This document shows positions 10,001 through 18,824 of a stretch of DNA of 28,861 bases, piece after piece; within the stretch, counting starts at the first letter, position 1, and each line of letters opens with the position of its first letter. Under the pieces are notes generated by a model that saw nothing but the letters and a program-made list of their open reading frames with translations, ran no database searches and had not been told where the DNA came from. A program made the position numbers and the translations under genes. This DNA is from Catenaria anguillulae PL171 (Eukaryota; Blastocladiomycota; Blastocladiomycetes; Blastocladiales; Catenariaceae). The stretch lies in contig MCFL01000294.1 of the NCBI GenBank assembly GCA_002102555.1, positions 1-28,861 on the forward strand, given 5' to 3'.

Positions 10001-10717
10001 GTGCGGATCCAGTCGCAGTCAAGTCTTGTGTGTTTGCATGTGCCCATGTGTGTGATCCCAAAATGTCCCCGATCCAATCCAATGCACAAGCTCTCGCATT
10101 TCATTTCATTTCATTTCATGCACATGTCCGACACATCTCTCCCCCCTCCACCGCCGCCATCGCACGCGCACGAGGATCCCTAAGGCAAACCGCATCTAGC
10201 GACATTTGGTGGATTGGCTCTTTGCTCCGCTCATTTGTTTTCTTCTTTTTGTTTCCTGCAACTTCTCTCTTGCTCTCCATGCCTCCCGCAGCGGCACCCC
10301 GTCCTTTCCTCGCTCACTTGACTTTGGTCCCATCTCCTGACTTATCATTCATTTACTCACTCCAAAACTCGTGTCTTCCCCCTCCAAACTTGACAGTGCA
10401 AATACGGCACAAACTGCACTCGCAAAGTGTGTCACTTTGCCCATCCCAACATGGCCGACCGATTCGCGCAACTCGCTACCGACACGCCACCGGGCACGGG
10501 CCAGCAACAACAAGTCGAGCAAGTGCACGTTGGACCTGGGTGGGGAAAGGCCACGGGCGAGGACGTGATCATGTTTGATGCGCCGGGCGGCGCGCTGCAA
10601 GCGCAAGATGGAGGAGCCGGGGCGGGAGCGGGAGCGGGAGCCGCGGCGGCGGGAGGAGGAGCAGGAGGTACAGAGGTGCAGGATGAGATGAATGTGTACA
10701 ATGACGATTTCTTTTGA
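7087..10717 (+). CDS. Nab2/ZC3H14-like poly(A)-RNA-binding CCCH zinc-finger protein with RS domain
   Basis: Proteins of this family bind poly(A) tails in the nucleus and control tail length and export. Exons by frame and splice sites: 7087-7700, 7789-9340, 9430-9774 and 10397-10717, 943 aa. The N-terminus (residues 1-85, QLKVDQLKRSVLWGVKDKGC) is predicted helical, in the place of the family's PWI-like domain. RS/RD-rich blocks follow at about 129-185 and 230-390, then a Gly/Pro/Gln-rich stretch. Three CCCH fingers follow: 701-720 (C-x5-C-x8-C-x3-H), 725-742 (C-x5-C-x6-C-x3-H) and 838-853 (CKYGTNCTRKVCHFAH, C-x5-C-x4-C-x3-H). Each finger is on its own exon. Intron 2 (9341-9429) must be GC-AG (CAG|GCACGT) to keep the frame. 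Intron 3 is 622 bp. The tail is Gly/Ala-rich and ends NDDFF. The long RS domain is unusual for fungal Nab2 and recalls metazoan SR-like proteins. Confidence 0.77.
10097..10119. repeat. CATTT pentanucleotide microsatellite in intron 3 of the Nab2-like gene
   Basis: Four uninterrupted CATTT units followed by CAT, inside the 622-bp intron 9775-10396. The rest of that intron shows no conserved element I can recognise. Confidence 0.85.
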
Positions 10718-11359
10718 GGTTCAGTAGCTCAGGTGCACGAGCGAGGTACCCAAGCGCAGGTTTTTGTGTTTGATTGTTTGGTTTTGCATTGTCTAAGTGG
10801 GTTGATGTGTTGACTGTGGTCATATGAATAGCAAGTAGGATCAAGTCTGTACTTGCGGTTTGCTGATAACCGCCGCGGCGGACGAGAAGAGTGAGCATTG
10901 CGTGTTGTCGCTTTCACGTTGGAGGCCGGCATTTGCGCAAGCTCTTTGAGCGGAAGAACGAGACGAGATGAGCAGCGCTGACTTCATTGACAAATGGGGG
11001 AGTTGAACATGGGCATGAACAAAGCAACATGGAGACAGCACGGCGGACACGGGAGATGACGATATGGTGTGAAGAGAAAGGCAGATGGGGAAAGAGCAAC
11101 AGGCCGAGACGTGGTCGAGAGATTGGACAAGGAAAGATGTGGGAAAAAAGAGGTATGCCGGATGGGAATGGGAGCAAGACCAATGGGTACCTACCTCGCG
11201 ATGGCACGCACGAGCATTAGCATGCGTGACGTATTGGTTGGCGGCAAAGGGAGAAAAAGACACGGCTTGCAAAGTGGGTGAAGGATAGCAAATGGAGAGT
11301 ACAATATGCTAGGTGCAAGGAAGGCGAATACGCCATTAACCGACTATACAACACCGTTG
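10718..11359. other. Convergent intergenic region
   Basis: About 640 bp between the stop of the Nab2-like gene and the stop of the minus-strand membrane protein. It should hold both 3' untranslated regions. A purine-rich stretch runs from about 10950 to 11170. Short open frames there are compositionally biased and I see no gene. Confidence 0.6.
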
Positions 11360-13471
11360 CTAAACTTGAGCGTTCCCGTGATTCGCGGCTTGCCTCGCCC
11401 TGGCAACCGACAATAGGTGCGAAAACGAATGTGCAACTTCCACGACAGTTTCTTTACTTGTGTCCGTGGGCGAGATGTCGTCGTCCTTGCACACGCGCCA
11501 CTTGTTTGGGACGATGGATATCTCTAGCGGACCTTCAATTATCTCTTGACCGACACGGTAGCCATCCTGACGGGAACCTTGGCGCTGGACGAGGGCAAAC
11601 TGGGCGTGCTGGTTCAAGGCAATGTTTTCCAGTGCAATCGACGTCAGCGCGCTGTATGTTTGCAGCGGTTCTTGTTGCTCTTCATGGACTCGCTGCGCAA
11701 TGGCGGGTGGAACTCGGCGAAATGCAAACGAATACAAGATGGTTACGACCATTTCGGCAAGGTCGCCCCAACCACCAGAAGCAACAAGAATGAGGCCAGC
11801 GGCCAAGACGACGAGCAAGAGCCACCAGGGGACGAGCACAAGTGAGGCAAACCAGGCTTGAGGACCGTAGTTATTGACTGGGGTTTGAATCGTGGACGAT
11901 TGAAGCGTCAAGGCGCTTATGAATCCCCATCTGCCACTAAACATGGCGAGCGGGAGCGTTGGGCGGGTTCTCGATTGCATGCATGTGACGGTCAAGGAAC
12001 GGTCCGACAAGTACGAGTAGCGAGCTGAAATGCAATGACGAAAGTCGCTAGTGTTGGTGTTTGCTGTGATATTGCCATATCGGCGAACCAAAGTGCGGCA
12101 GATTTGAGTCGACTTTGGCGAATCCTGAATAGCGATGGTCACGTTCCTCAAAATCGGATCCTTGAACATAATGTCGCACAGTTGCGTTGTGGGAAATAAA
12201 GCATTGTGACGAAGAGTACTGCGCGGAGGTGTATGGTCCAAGCGTTTGCGAAGCATGTCTGTTGTTCCGACTTGCCCGTCTCGACCCAAACAAATCGCAG
12301 AAACGGCATTTTCCGAAGCGATGGAGAATGAAGTTGTGACACTTGCATCGGACCTGTTGGAGCTGCGCACAAGTTGCTTCGGTGTCGAGACAGCGATGAG
12401 GTCCATGGACGACGCCCCAAAGCAGAGCACCTCGACCTCGCTCGACTCGTTCTTGCTGAAAGTGAATGTTGCGGCAGTCACACCGCGTTGGCCTTGCGCG
12501 TAGATGTCGCCAAACCAAAGTCGCGCCCCGCCGCCTTTTCCAAGCTGTGACAAGCGCTCCAACAACCACTTGCAGAGTCCAACCATGTCAAGGCCGCACT
12601 CCATGTCATATGCGCCAAGCGTGTTGTTTGGCATTGAAATCACGCCAAAATGCCGCCGCGACGTGTTGCCGGTTGCGGCTGTGCGCCCGTCTCGAGCAAT
12701 GTAATACGAAGTGGAAATGGGAATCGTATAGCCATACGCGAGTTGTTGTGATTGCTGCTGGGGATCATCGAAAAAGAGCTCGGCGAAGTGGACGCCTTCA
12801 CCAAACAAAGGCAGCATGAGCAAGTGTGGCATCGCAAGTTGACGCCCTGTTGTTTTGTTGGCATTGATGCGGACAGCGGGAGCTGGTTGTGGACGATTCG
12901 ATGGCGCTTCGCTGCAATGATCAGGGTCGGTCAAGGTGACAGACGCAACCTCTGCATCGCTGAGATAGCCAATGGATTCCGGCCATGTTCCGTTCATGTC
13001 GACATTCCTGGTGATGTCACGTAAAGCTTGGTATACGAGCAACCGTGAGATCCGGGGACCCATTTGTGGGTCGCCAAAGAGAGATATCATATAGTCGTTG
13101 GACGAGTAGTTCGCCACCGCAGATACAAAGGCAAACTCGTACGATTGGCTACGCCTGAGAATGGACAATGAACTCGAGAGCAGAAGATCAATGCCCCGTG
13201 TCATGGCGAATGCGGCCAGGAAAATGAAGCAGGTGTTTCGCTTGGCGCGCATCGAGGGAGAATGGAGCTGGTGGTTTGCCTTCCAAGCACGCAGCCCAGC
13301 AAGCACAGAAAGTTGAACGACGAGGTAAAGGCCGATACGGCGTTTGAAGAAGAAGCGCAGGGCAAGATCGCTGAGGAACGCGACGATAACCCAGCGAGAA
13401 AGAGTGCTGAATAGGTCAAACTCTACGTCGCCGATGAGGATACCTTGCTTGGTGAAGGGAGAAAACGACAT
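11360..13471 (-). CDS. Orphan multi-pass membrane protein, 703 aa
   Basis: I do not recognise the family. The single uninterrupted frame starts MSFSPFTKQGILIGDVEFDL. Hydrophobic segments stand at about residues 27-42, 47-63 and 80-98. A long polar region (about 110-535) with around ten N-x-S/T sequons follows and is probably extracytosolic. Another strong membrane segment lies at about 540-563 (LVPWWLLLVVLAAGLILVA), then a conserved GGWGDLAEMVVTILYSFAF and a ~115-residue polar tail that should be cytosolic. The sequons and the membrane layout suggest a secretory-pathway or plasma-membrane protein with a glycosylated outer domain. A decayed relative lies at 1632-2825 on the other strand, so this is a multi-copy family in this genome. 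It diverges from the transporter gene across about 1 kb. No enzyme motif is visible. Confidence 0.82.
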   Translation of the reverse strand: MSFSPFTKQGILIGDVEFDLFSTLSRWVIVAFLSDLALRFFFKRRIGLYLVVQLSVLAGLRAWKANHQLHSPSMRAKRNTCFIFLAAFAMTRGIDLLLSSSLSILRRSQSYEFAFVSAVANYSSNDYMISLFGDPQMGPRISRLLVYQALRDITRNVDMNGTWPESIGYLSDAEVASVTLTDPDHCSEAPSNRPQPAPAVRINANKTTGRQLAMPHLLMLPLFGEGVHFAELFFDDPQQQSQQLAYGYTIPISTSYYIARDGRTAATGNTSRRHFGVISMPNNTLGAYDMECGLDMVGLCKWLLERLSQLGKGGGARLWFGDIYAQGQRGVTAATFTFSKNESSEVEVLCFGASSMDLIAVSTPKQLVRSSNRSDASVTTSFSIASENAVSAICLGRDGQVGTTDMLRKRLDHTPPRSTLRHNALFPTTQLCDIMFKDPILRNVTIAIQDSPKSTQICRTLVRRYGNITANTNTSDFRHCISARYSYLSDRSLTVTCMQSRTRPTLPLAMFSGRWGFISALTLQSSTIQTPVNNYGPQAWFASLVLVPWWLLLVVLAAGLILVASGGWGDLAEMVVTILYSFAFRRVPPAIAQRVHEEQQEPLQTYSALTSIALENIALNQHAQFALVQRQGSRQDGYRVGQEIIEGPLEISIVPNKWRVCKDDDISPTDTSKETVVEVAHSFSHLLSVARARQAANHGNAQV

Positions 13472-14516
13472 GGCTGTTTGGATAACTGACTATCTAGCAT
13501 GTCAGCGTTGGATTATCAGTCCCAGTCTATCAGAAGACGGGGTCACGATGGCATGCAGACGGGAAAGAACAATAGCTGATCTCACCTTGTATTTACGTGG
13601 GTGAAGCCTCTCGGGCTCGTTGTCGCTGGGACTCCTTGGATCAAAGCTGAGGAAAGGGAATGCTCGAAAGCGACTAACGAGTTCATGGAATACTTACATC
13701 TGTCAAGCTGGAGTGAATGGAAGGCCTTGGGCGCGACGGCACCTCGCAGCTGTCTCTGCCGGCCAGTGAGCGGGCATGCCGGGCTGCCGATATTTACTGT
13801 TGAGTACACGATACCGCAATCACGACTCGCGAGCAAGGCAATGTTCAACCTTAACGTGCGATCACATGTTTTCGTCGTTGCGGAGCCAGCCTGAGAGGGG
13901 CCGTCATTGGGAACTTGGACCTTGATCCCTCGTGAGCACGGATACGGCAGCAAGTCATTGACACAGTATTTGCAACGCATTCACCTGAGGATTCATATCC
14001 ACGGCCCATTCCTCTTCATTTCTTCAGTGAGACGAGTCAACGGAGTTGGGCATTGTACGGCAGGTTGTTTGCAGGTTGCTGGCCATGGGCGGCGCCAGTC
14101 AAGGCACCAGGAACGCGTTTATACATGTGCACATCGCCCAGTGGCGATAACCGCCATATCATAGCTAAACCGTGGGGGTGGAGTTTCGGATTCATTCAGA
14201 GCAATTGCTAAAACGCCTCCGCCTCCGCCGCGAACACGCGCCAATGGAAATATGTCCGCTCTGAGAAAAACAGCAACGCCAATCCCAATCCCAATCCCAA
14301 TCCGAGCACTCTTCACAGGCCTTGATCCATGGATACAGACTTGGGCCACTTTGCGCATTTCCTCGGCTGCTTTCACTGCTCCCTATTTCATTCTTCGTTG
14401 GCGGCTGCGACGAGTCCAGCCCACTCCGACGCCGCGACTTCTGCTCCATCCATCGCCCATCGTCCATCCGTCACCAACTTGAACCTCAAGGCGTTCCGTT
14501 TCTTCATCCAACAACC
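13472..14516. other. Divergent promoter region, no gene seen
   Basis: About 1 kb between the starts of the membrane protein and the transporter. A 97-codon open frame at 13601-13894 has no ATG start of good context and no recognisable domain. A hexamer array lies at about 14279-14303 and pyrimidine-rich DNA follows towards the transporter ATG. Confidence 0.55.
14279..14303. repeat. CCAATC hexamer tandem array (about four units)
   Basis: About four head-to-tail CCAATC units, some 215 bp upstream of the transporter ATG. Each contains CCAAT, the core of the CBF/NF-Y (Hap2/3/5) site, so clustered activator binding is possible. Confidence 0.65.
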
Positions 14517-16028
14517 ATGTCCCACCGCCGCCGAACTTCGCACGTCGAAGTACCTCTCGTCACGGCCGCCCTGGGCTCTGCGGGCCTCGGCTCCGCCAGT
14601 CCTGCCGCCAATACCGATGGGCTGGGCCTTCTTGCGCCCTTTTCCTCATCCACATCGCCCGGCACGGCTCGCTCGCGATCCCCACTTGCATTTGGCGGCG
14701 CAGGCGCCACCAACGGGTCCGACACGCTCGAGCACATCTCGGCGACGACCACGGGCACAGACTCTGCGTCCGTGTCACTGCTCAAGCATGCCACAACATC
14801 CGCAGGCGCCGCGGCCTCGGCGGCCGCCGCCGCAACAGATGCGAAGCCGCCAAGCACATATGCCAAGGCATTGTCGCTCGTGACGCTGACGGTGCAAAAC
14901 TCGGCCATGGTCTTGATTCTGCGTTACTCGCGCACACTGGCCGGGCCGCCGTACCTGACAACAACGGCCGTGCTGCTGTGCGAGGTGTTCAAGCTCATGC
15001 TGTCCGTGACGCTGTACATGACCACGTCGTCGTACCCGCTGTTTGTCACGATCCGCAAGCTTCCACGTGAAGTGTTTTCTTCTGGGTGGTACTTGCTCTC
15101 TGTGCCGGCCATCTTGTACACGGTGCAAAACAACTTGCAATACGAGGCAGTCACAAGGCTGGACGCGGCGACATTTGCCGTCACGTATCAGCTCAAGATT
15201 CTCACAACGGCATTGTGTTCGGTGCTCATTCTGCGCCGGTCCTTGTCGTTGATGAAGTGGACTGCACTCGTCATTCTCACTGCGGGCGTGGCGCTTGTGC
15301 AAATGCCATCCACGTCCTCATCTGCGCCAGCACATTCCGCAACACACCATGCGCCCATTCCCATTTCACCAGGCTCCTCCTCATCGTCGTCAACCTCAAC
15401 CGACCCGCTCGACGCCCAATCCTCCACCCCAACCACATCTGCAGCCACACTCACCTCCACCGCCGACGCACTCGCCACCCACGCGCGCCTGCTTGGCCTG
15501 CTGTGCGTCATTCTCGCATGCCTCATATCTGGCCTCGCCGGCGTCTATTTTGAAAAGATCCTTAAAGGGTCGACCACGTCGCTATGGATCCGCAACGTCC
15601 AGCTGTCGCTGTTTTCGCTGGTGCCCGCCCTTTTTGGCGTGGCCGTCATGGACGGCGCACGTGTGGCCACGGGCGGGTTTTTCCAGGGATACACGGTTTG
15701 GACATGGGTGGCCATCTTGTTCCAAACACTGGGCGGGCTGATTGTGAGCCTGGTGGTCAAGTACGCAGACAACATTCTCAAGGGGTTTGCCACGAGTGTG
15801 AGTATCATTCTGAGCTCGGTAGCCAGCGTGTACTTGTTTGGGTTTGTGCCGAGCGGCGGGTTTGTGGTGGGCGCAAGCTTGGTCATTCTCGCGAGTTACT
15901 TGTATGGTCGCCCAGATGCGCCCGCACATCCGCCGGGCGTCCGGAGGGGCAGTTTGCCGCTGCCCAGGCATGCAAAGCCGCCCGTGAGGAGTTCCAGTAT
16001 GGTGTTCGGACGGCCATTGACTGGTTAG
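14517..16028 (+). CDS. SLC35A-type nucleotide-sugar transporter (UDP-galactose/UDP-GlcNAc class)
   Basis: Golgi antiporter that brings nucleotide sugars into the lumen in exchange for UMP or CMP. Single exon, 503 aa; the ATG at 14517 has a good context (ACAACCATG). Residues 1-110 form a low-complexity Ser/Ala/Thr-rich leader, longer than in most relatives. The transporter domain starts near residue 115 (YAKALSLVTLTVQNSAMVLI). Family signatures follow: VQNNLQYEAVTRLDAATFAV then TYQLKILTTAL near 205-230, SGLAGVYFEKILKGS, SLWIRNVQLSLFS, and ADNILKGFATSVSIILSSV near the end. A ~58-residue Ser/Thr/Pro-rich insert at about 264-322 sits between two helices, just before the second half of the ten-helix fold. 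Substrate cannot be settled from sequence; UDP-galactose or UDP-GlcNAc is most likely. Confidence 0.9.
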   Translation: MSHRRRTSHVEVPLVTAALGSAGLGSASPAANTDGLGLLAPFSSSTSPGTARSRSPLAFGGAGATNGSDTLEHISATTTGTDSASVSLLKHATTSAGAAASAAAAATDAKPPSTYAKALSLVTLTVQNSAMVLILRYSRTLAGPPYLTTTAVLLCEVFKLMLSVTLYMTTSSYPLFVTIRKLPREVFSSGWYLLSVPAILYTVQNNLQYEAVTRLDAATFAVTYQLKILTTALCSVLILRRSLSLMKWTALVILTAGVALVQMPSTSSSAPAHSATHHAPIPISPGSSSSSSTSTDPLDAQSSTPTTSAATLTSTADALATHARLLGLLCVILACLISGLAGVYFEKILKGSTTSLWIRNVQLSLFSLVPALFGVAVMDGARVATGGFFQGYTVWTWVAILFQTLGGLIVSLVVKYADNILKGFATSVSIILSSVASVYLFGFVPSGGFVVGASLVILASYLYGRPDAPAHPPGVRRGSLPLPRHAKPPVRSSSMVFGRPLTG

Positions 16029-16564
16029 AATCGAGCTTTTCGATGACGGCATGTGTGTCTGTTTGTGTTTGTTTTTCTGCGTGACTTTGGTTGCAATACC
16101 CCCATTTTCGTTTTGCCTGTCGATTGCGGTTGCCTCCACCATGACTAGTTGATACTATGCTTGTTTCTTTGTTTCGTTGTTTGCCTTTACCTGTGCTTTT
16201 GTTTTTCATTTTTTTGAGTTTCGCTTCCCTGCTTCTCTCACCTGAAGCATAAGAGGGCATGACTGCTTGCGTTGTTCTCTTGATTTTTTATGTCACGCAA
16301 GGCGTACATATTAGACTCTCGATCCATATACATCTAACGTACACGATACAGATGATCCTCTGCCTTTGATTCCAACGTCAAGGCAAGCAACCTCAAACAA
16401 AAACGCAAATATTTATATGCATCCTCATTGTCATTCAAAAATAGACAACCCACACAACACACAAACGAGTCGAGTCGGTCATGAATACATTGTCATATGT
16501 GCAATCCAACGGCCATCCACCATTTCAACTTTGGACGGTGCCTCCCCCCACAAAAAAAAAAAAA
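16029..16564. other. Convergent 3' region
   Basis: Holds the 3' ends of the transporter (plus) and of the deadenylase (minus). T-rich downstream of the transporter stop. A run of 13 A at 16552-16564 directly abuts the deadenylase stop codon, giving a T-run at the start of its 3' untranslated region. No gene seen. Confidence 0.6.
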
Positions 16565-17669
16565 CTAGTCAGCATTCTTGACGCCACCATTGCCCAACCC
16601 ATGCAAATACCCCAAATACATGGCCTCATCAATGACTCCATCAAACATGACGCTGCGCATGCGGAAAAACGTCCGGCACGTCAGCAGCGCGTCCGATCCG
16701 GCCTGATGCTGTGCGCCAATGCGCTCGACTTGCAACTCGTCGGCAACGTCTTGCAGACCGCCCTTGAGCGAGGCACATGCACGAAGCATGTATTTGATGT
16801 CGAAGAAGCCAGGGAAGAAGACGCGCAAAAGTCGGAAAAAGTCGTGTTCGTCGGCGGGAAGTGGGGTGGCAGTGAGGATTTTCAGCAGGTAGCCAAAGTC
16901 GTAGCCACTGCACATGGGGGTACGTGAGCCGTGTGTATGTGTCACGAGAGAGAGAGAGAGCGTGGACCCATGTAAGGAACATACCTGTGAAAGGAGATCC
17001 ACTTGACGTCTGGTACAAGGACCAAGCCCGAAGTGATGAGCAGCTCGCCAAACTCGAGCACGTCAATTCCGCGCTCCTGGTGTTTTGCGAAATCGAGGCC
17101 GGCCTTGGCAAGCAGCTCGATCGAGTCTTGGGCATACATGTCATCGCTGCCCAAAATCGCCACAGTCAACCAACCGAGGCCAAAGGTCCATACAATCACA
17201 TGGGCGAAAATTTGGGGACGTACGCAAGACTAAACCGAAAATTGAACTGAAACGTGCACCCGCCCTCCTCTTCACTCGGCACGTTTCCCTCTGCATCAGC
17301 AAAGGTGATGCCGAGCTGGATCATGTTGAGCAAATCCACATTACACCTCAACGTCTGGTAATGATAGTCGGTGGATGTCTTGAACTGGCCAATGGGCCGT
17401 GCCACAATGCCTGGAAACTCCGTATCCATGGCCAAGTACGGGTACTTTGACACAAGCGTGCGCAGCAAGTGCATTTCTGAAGCGAGGTTGTCTGCCCATA
17501 CTTCGCGGATCGTGTACGATGGGGCCGCCGCCGCACCGGGTAGTTTTGTGGACGAGGGCGGCGTGCCACCGCGTGTTGGCGTGGATGACGAGGCGGGCAT
17601 GGCGGCAGATGTTGGGCCGTGGTGCCCGTGGTGCAGGTGCGGCGAGTAGGCGGGTCCAGACGAGGCCAT
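16565..17669 (-). CDS. POP2: CCR4-NOT deadenylase subunit CAF1/POP2 (CNOT7/8 type)
   Basis: Removes poly(A) tails as the DEDD nuclease of the CCR4-NOT complex. Exons on the minus strand: 17669-17224, 17146-16985 and 16907-16565, giving 316 aa from the Met at 17669. Both introns are 77 bp (GTACGT and GTATGT). All four catalytic acids are present: D82 and E84 in AMDTEFPG, D206 in SFHSGYDFGY and D275 in HQAGSDALL. Their spacing (+124, +193) is close to the human enzyme (+121, +190). Other family runs are IREVWADNLASEM, DDMYAQDSIELLAKAGLDF and DVADELQVERIGAQHQAGSD. Residues 1-50 are a low-complexity His/Ser/Pro leader. The same frame stays open to an ATG at 17945, which would add 92 residues of Pro/Ser-rich sequence; which start is used is open. 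A CT-rich tract (GA on the plus strand, about 16950-16961) precedes the second acceptor. Confidence 0.93.
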
Positions 17670-18824
17670 GTACGTGCAGGTGCTGGGTGGGAGAGCAGTA
17701 TAGGCGGCAGCTGGGGGCAGCGGGTGGCGGGTCAGAAGCGTGCAGCAAGTGATTGCGTTTTGGGTTGATGAGCTGGAGGAGTGTAGGGCAGGCGGAGAGG
17801 CAAGAATATGCCATGCGCGGCTGAGGAAGACTGAATGGGCTGGGATAAGCGCAGACGGAGTGCGCTGCTGCTCGGTTGCTATTGCAAGCAGGGTCGACAA
17901 GTCGTATGTCGTAAGTGGGGGGGGGACGGGTGGAGGCGACAGCAATGAGGGAGATCGGAGATGAGGTCGAGTTCAAGGTGTTTGCGCCGGGTTTTTGGGC
18001 AATTGCATCGAGTACTTTTGCGTTGTGCATGTGCAACCAACAGTGTGCAAGTAACTTCACATTTTTCATTTTTCCTCCGACTCTTTTCAAGTTTGAACTC
18101 AACACTTGACACTTTGTGCACACTGCCATTGTGATCAGAGCCCTCATCTCGAGCTTGCAAACGACGACAGATCGACGCCCCATGTCCGATCAATGTTGCC
18201 AACTCCATTGGTCCAACTGATTCAATACTGAAACTACCATTGAATGTCGTGGAAATGGAGTGAATTCACTCGCCATGTTGTCCGATGCTTTGGCGACCAG
18301 TGTATCAAACCCCCCTGCCCCTGCTCGGTGTTACTGGCGTGGTCCTGTTTTCGTGCAATGCAGCTCATCGCAGACTTCAAGAAGTGATGCAGCATCGCCT
18401 CGGCAATGAATACAAAACTTAGCTCATGTCTGGGCATTTCAGCGCGTCTTTTTGCTTTGCTGGCCAACAGGCGATGGGTCGTTGGCCAGCCGACAAAGAA
18501 ACATGCAGAACCAGGGCACGTTTTTGTGCCAGTGAGCCAGCAGCAAGCAGGTACATTCCCGGCGGACCGAGTGCAGACGCGCTGAGAGGCCAAGGCGTCC
18601 GACATGTTCCCACATAGAGGAGTGCATGGGCGGATGGGAAATCGATTCCATTCTCTCCCAAGAGACTCAAATTCGTAGACCACACTGTGCTCTCTTTACG
18701 TACTCGGTCATTTAGATTGACTGGGAATTCCTTTGCTGCCATTCACTCGTCATAACTTTTGTTGTGTCCCATTCACCAACTTTGCGTCACGGCAACGTTC
18801 ACACGACCACGAGTCCTCAAGAAC
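17670..18824. other. Divergent promoter region between CAF1 and the ATP-grasp gene
   Basis: Contains the possible N-terminal extension of CAF1 (to 17945). About 880 bp without a convincing gene follow. A 107-codon minus-strand frame (18742-18419) has an ATG but no recognisable domain or conserved feature, so I do not call it. Confidence 0.5.

Noticed and set aside
13601-13894. 97-codon open frame in the divergent promoter
   Set aside because: No domain, no supporting context, and not started by ATG with a good surrounding sequence.
14279-14303. Telomere-like hexamer array
   Set aside because: The unit CCAATC is not a known telomere repeat and the array has only about four units inside a promoter.
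1-18000. Functional cluster of RNA-metabolism genes (Hel2, TRM7, Nab2-like, CAF1)
   Set aside because: Unrelated genes lie between them, they have separate promoters and both orientations; chance proximity is enough.
18419-18742. 107-codon minus-strand frame
   Set aside because: No recognisable feature; about the length expected by chance in GC-rich DNA.
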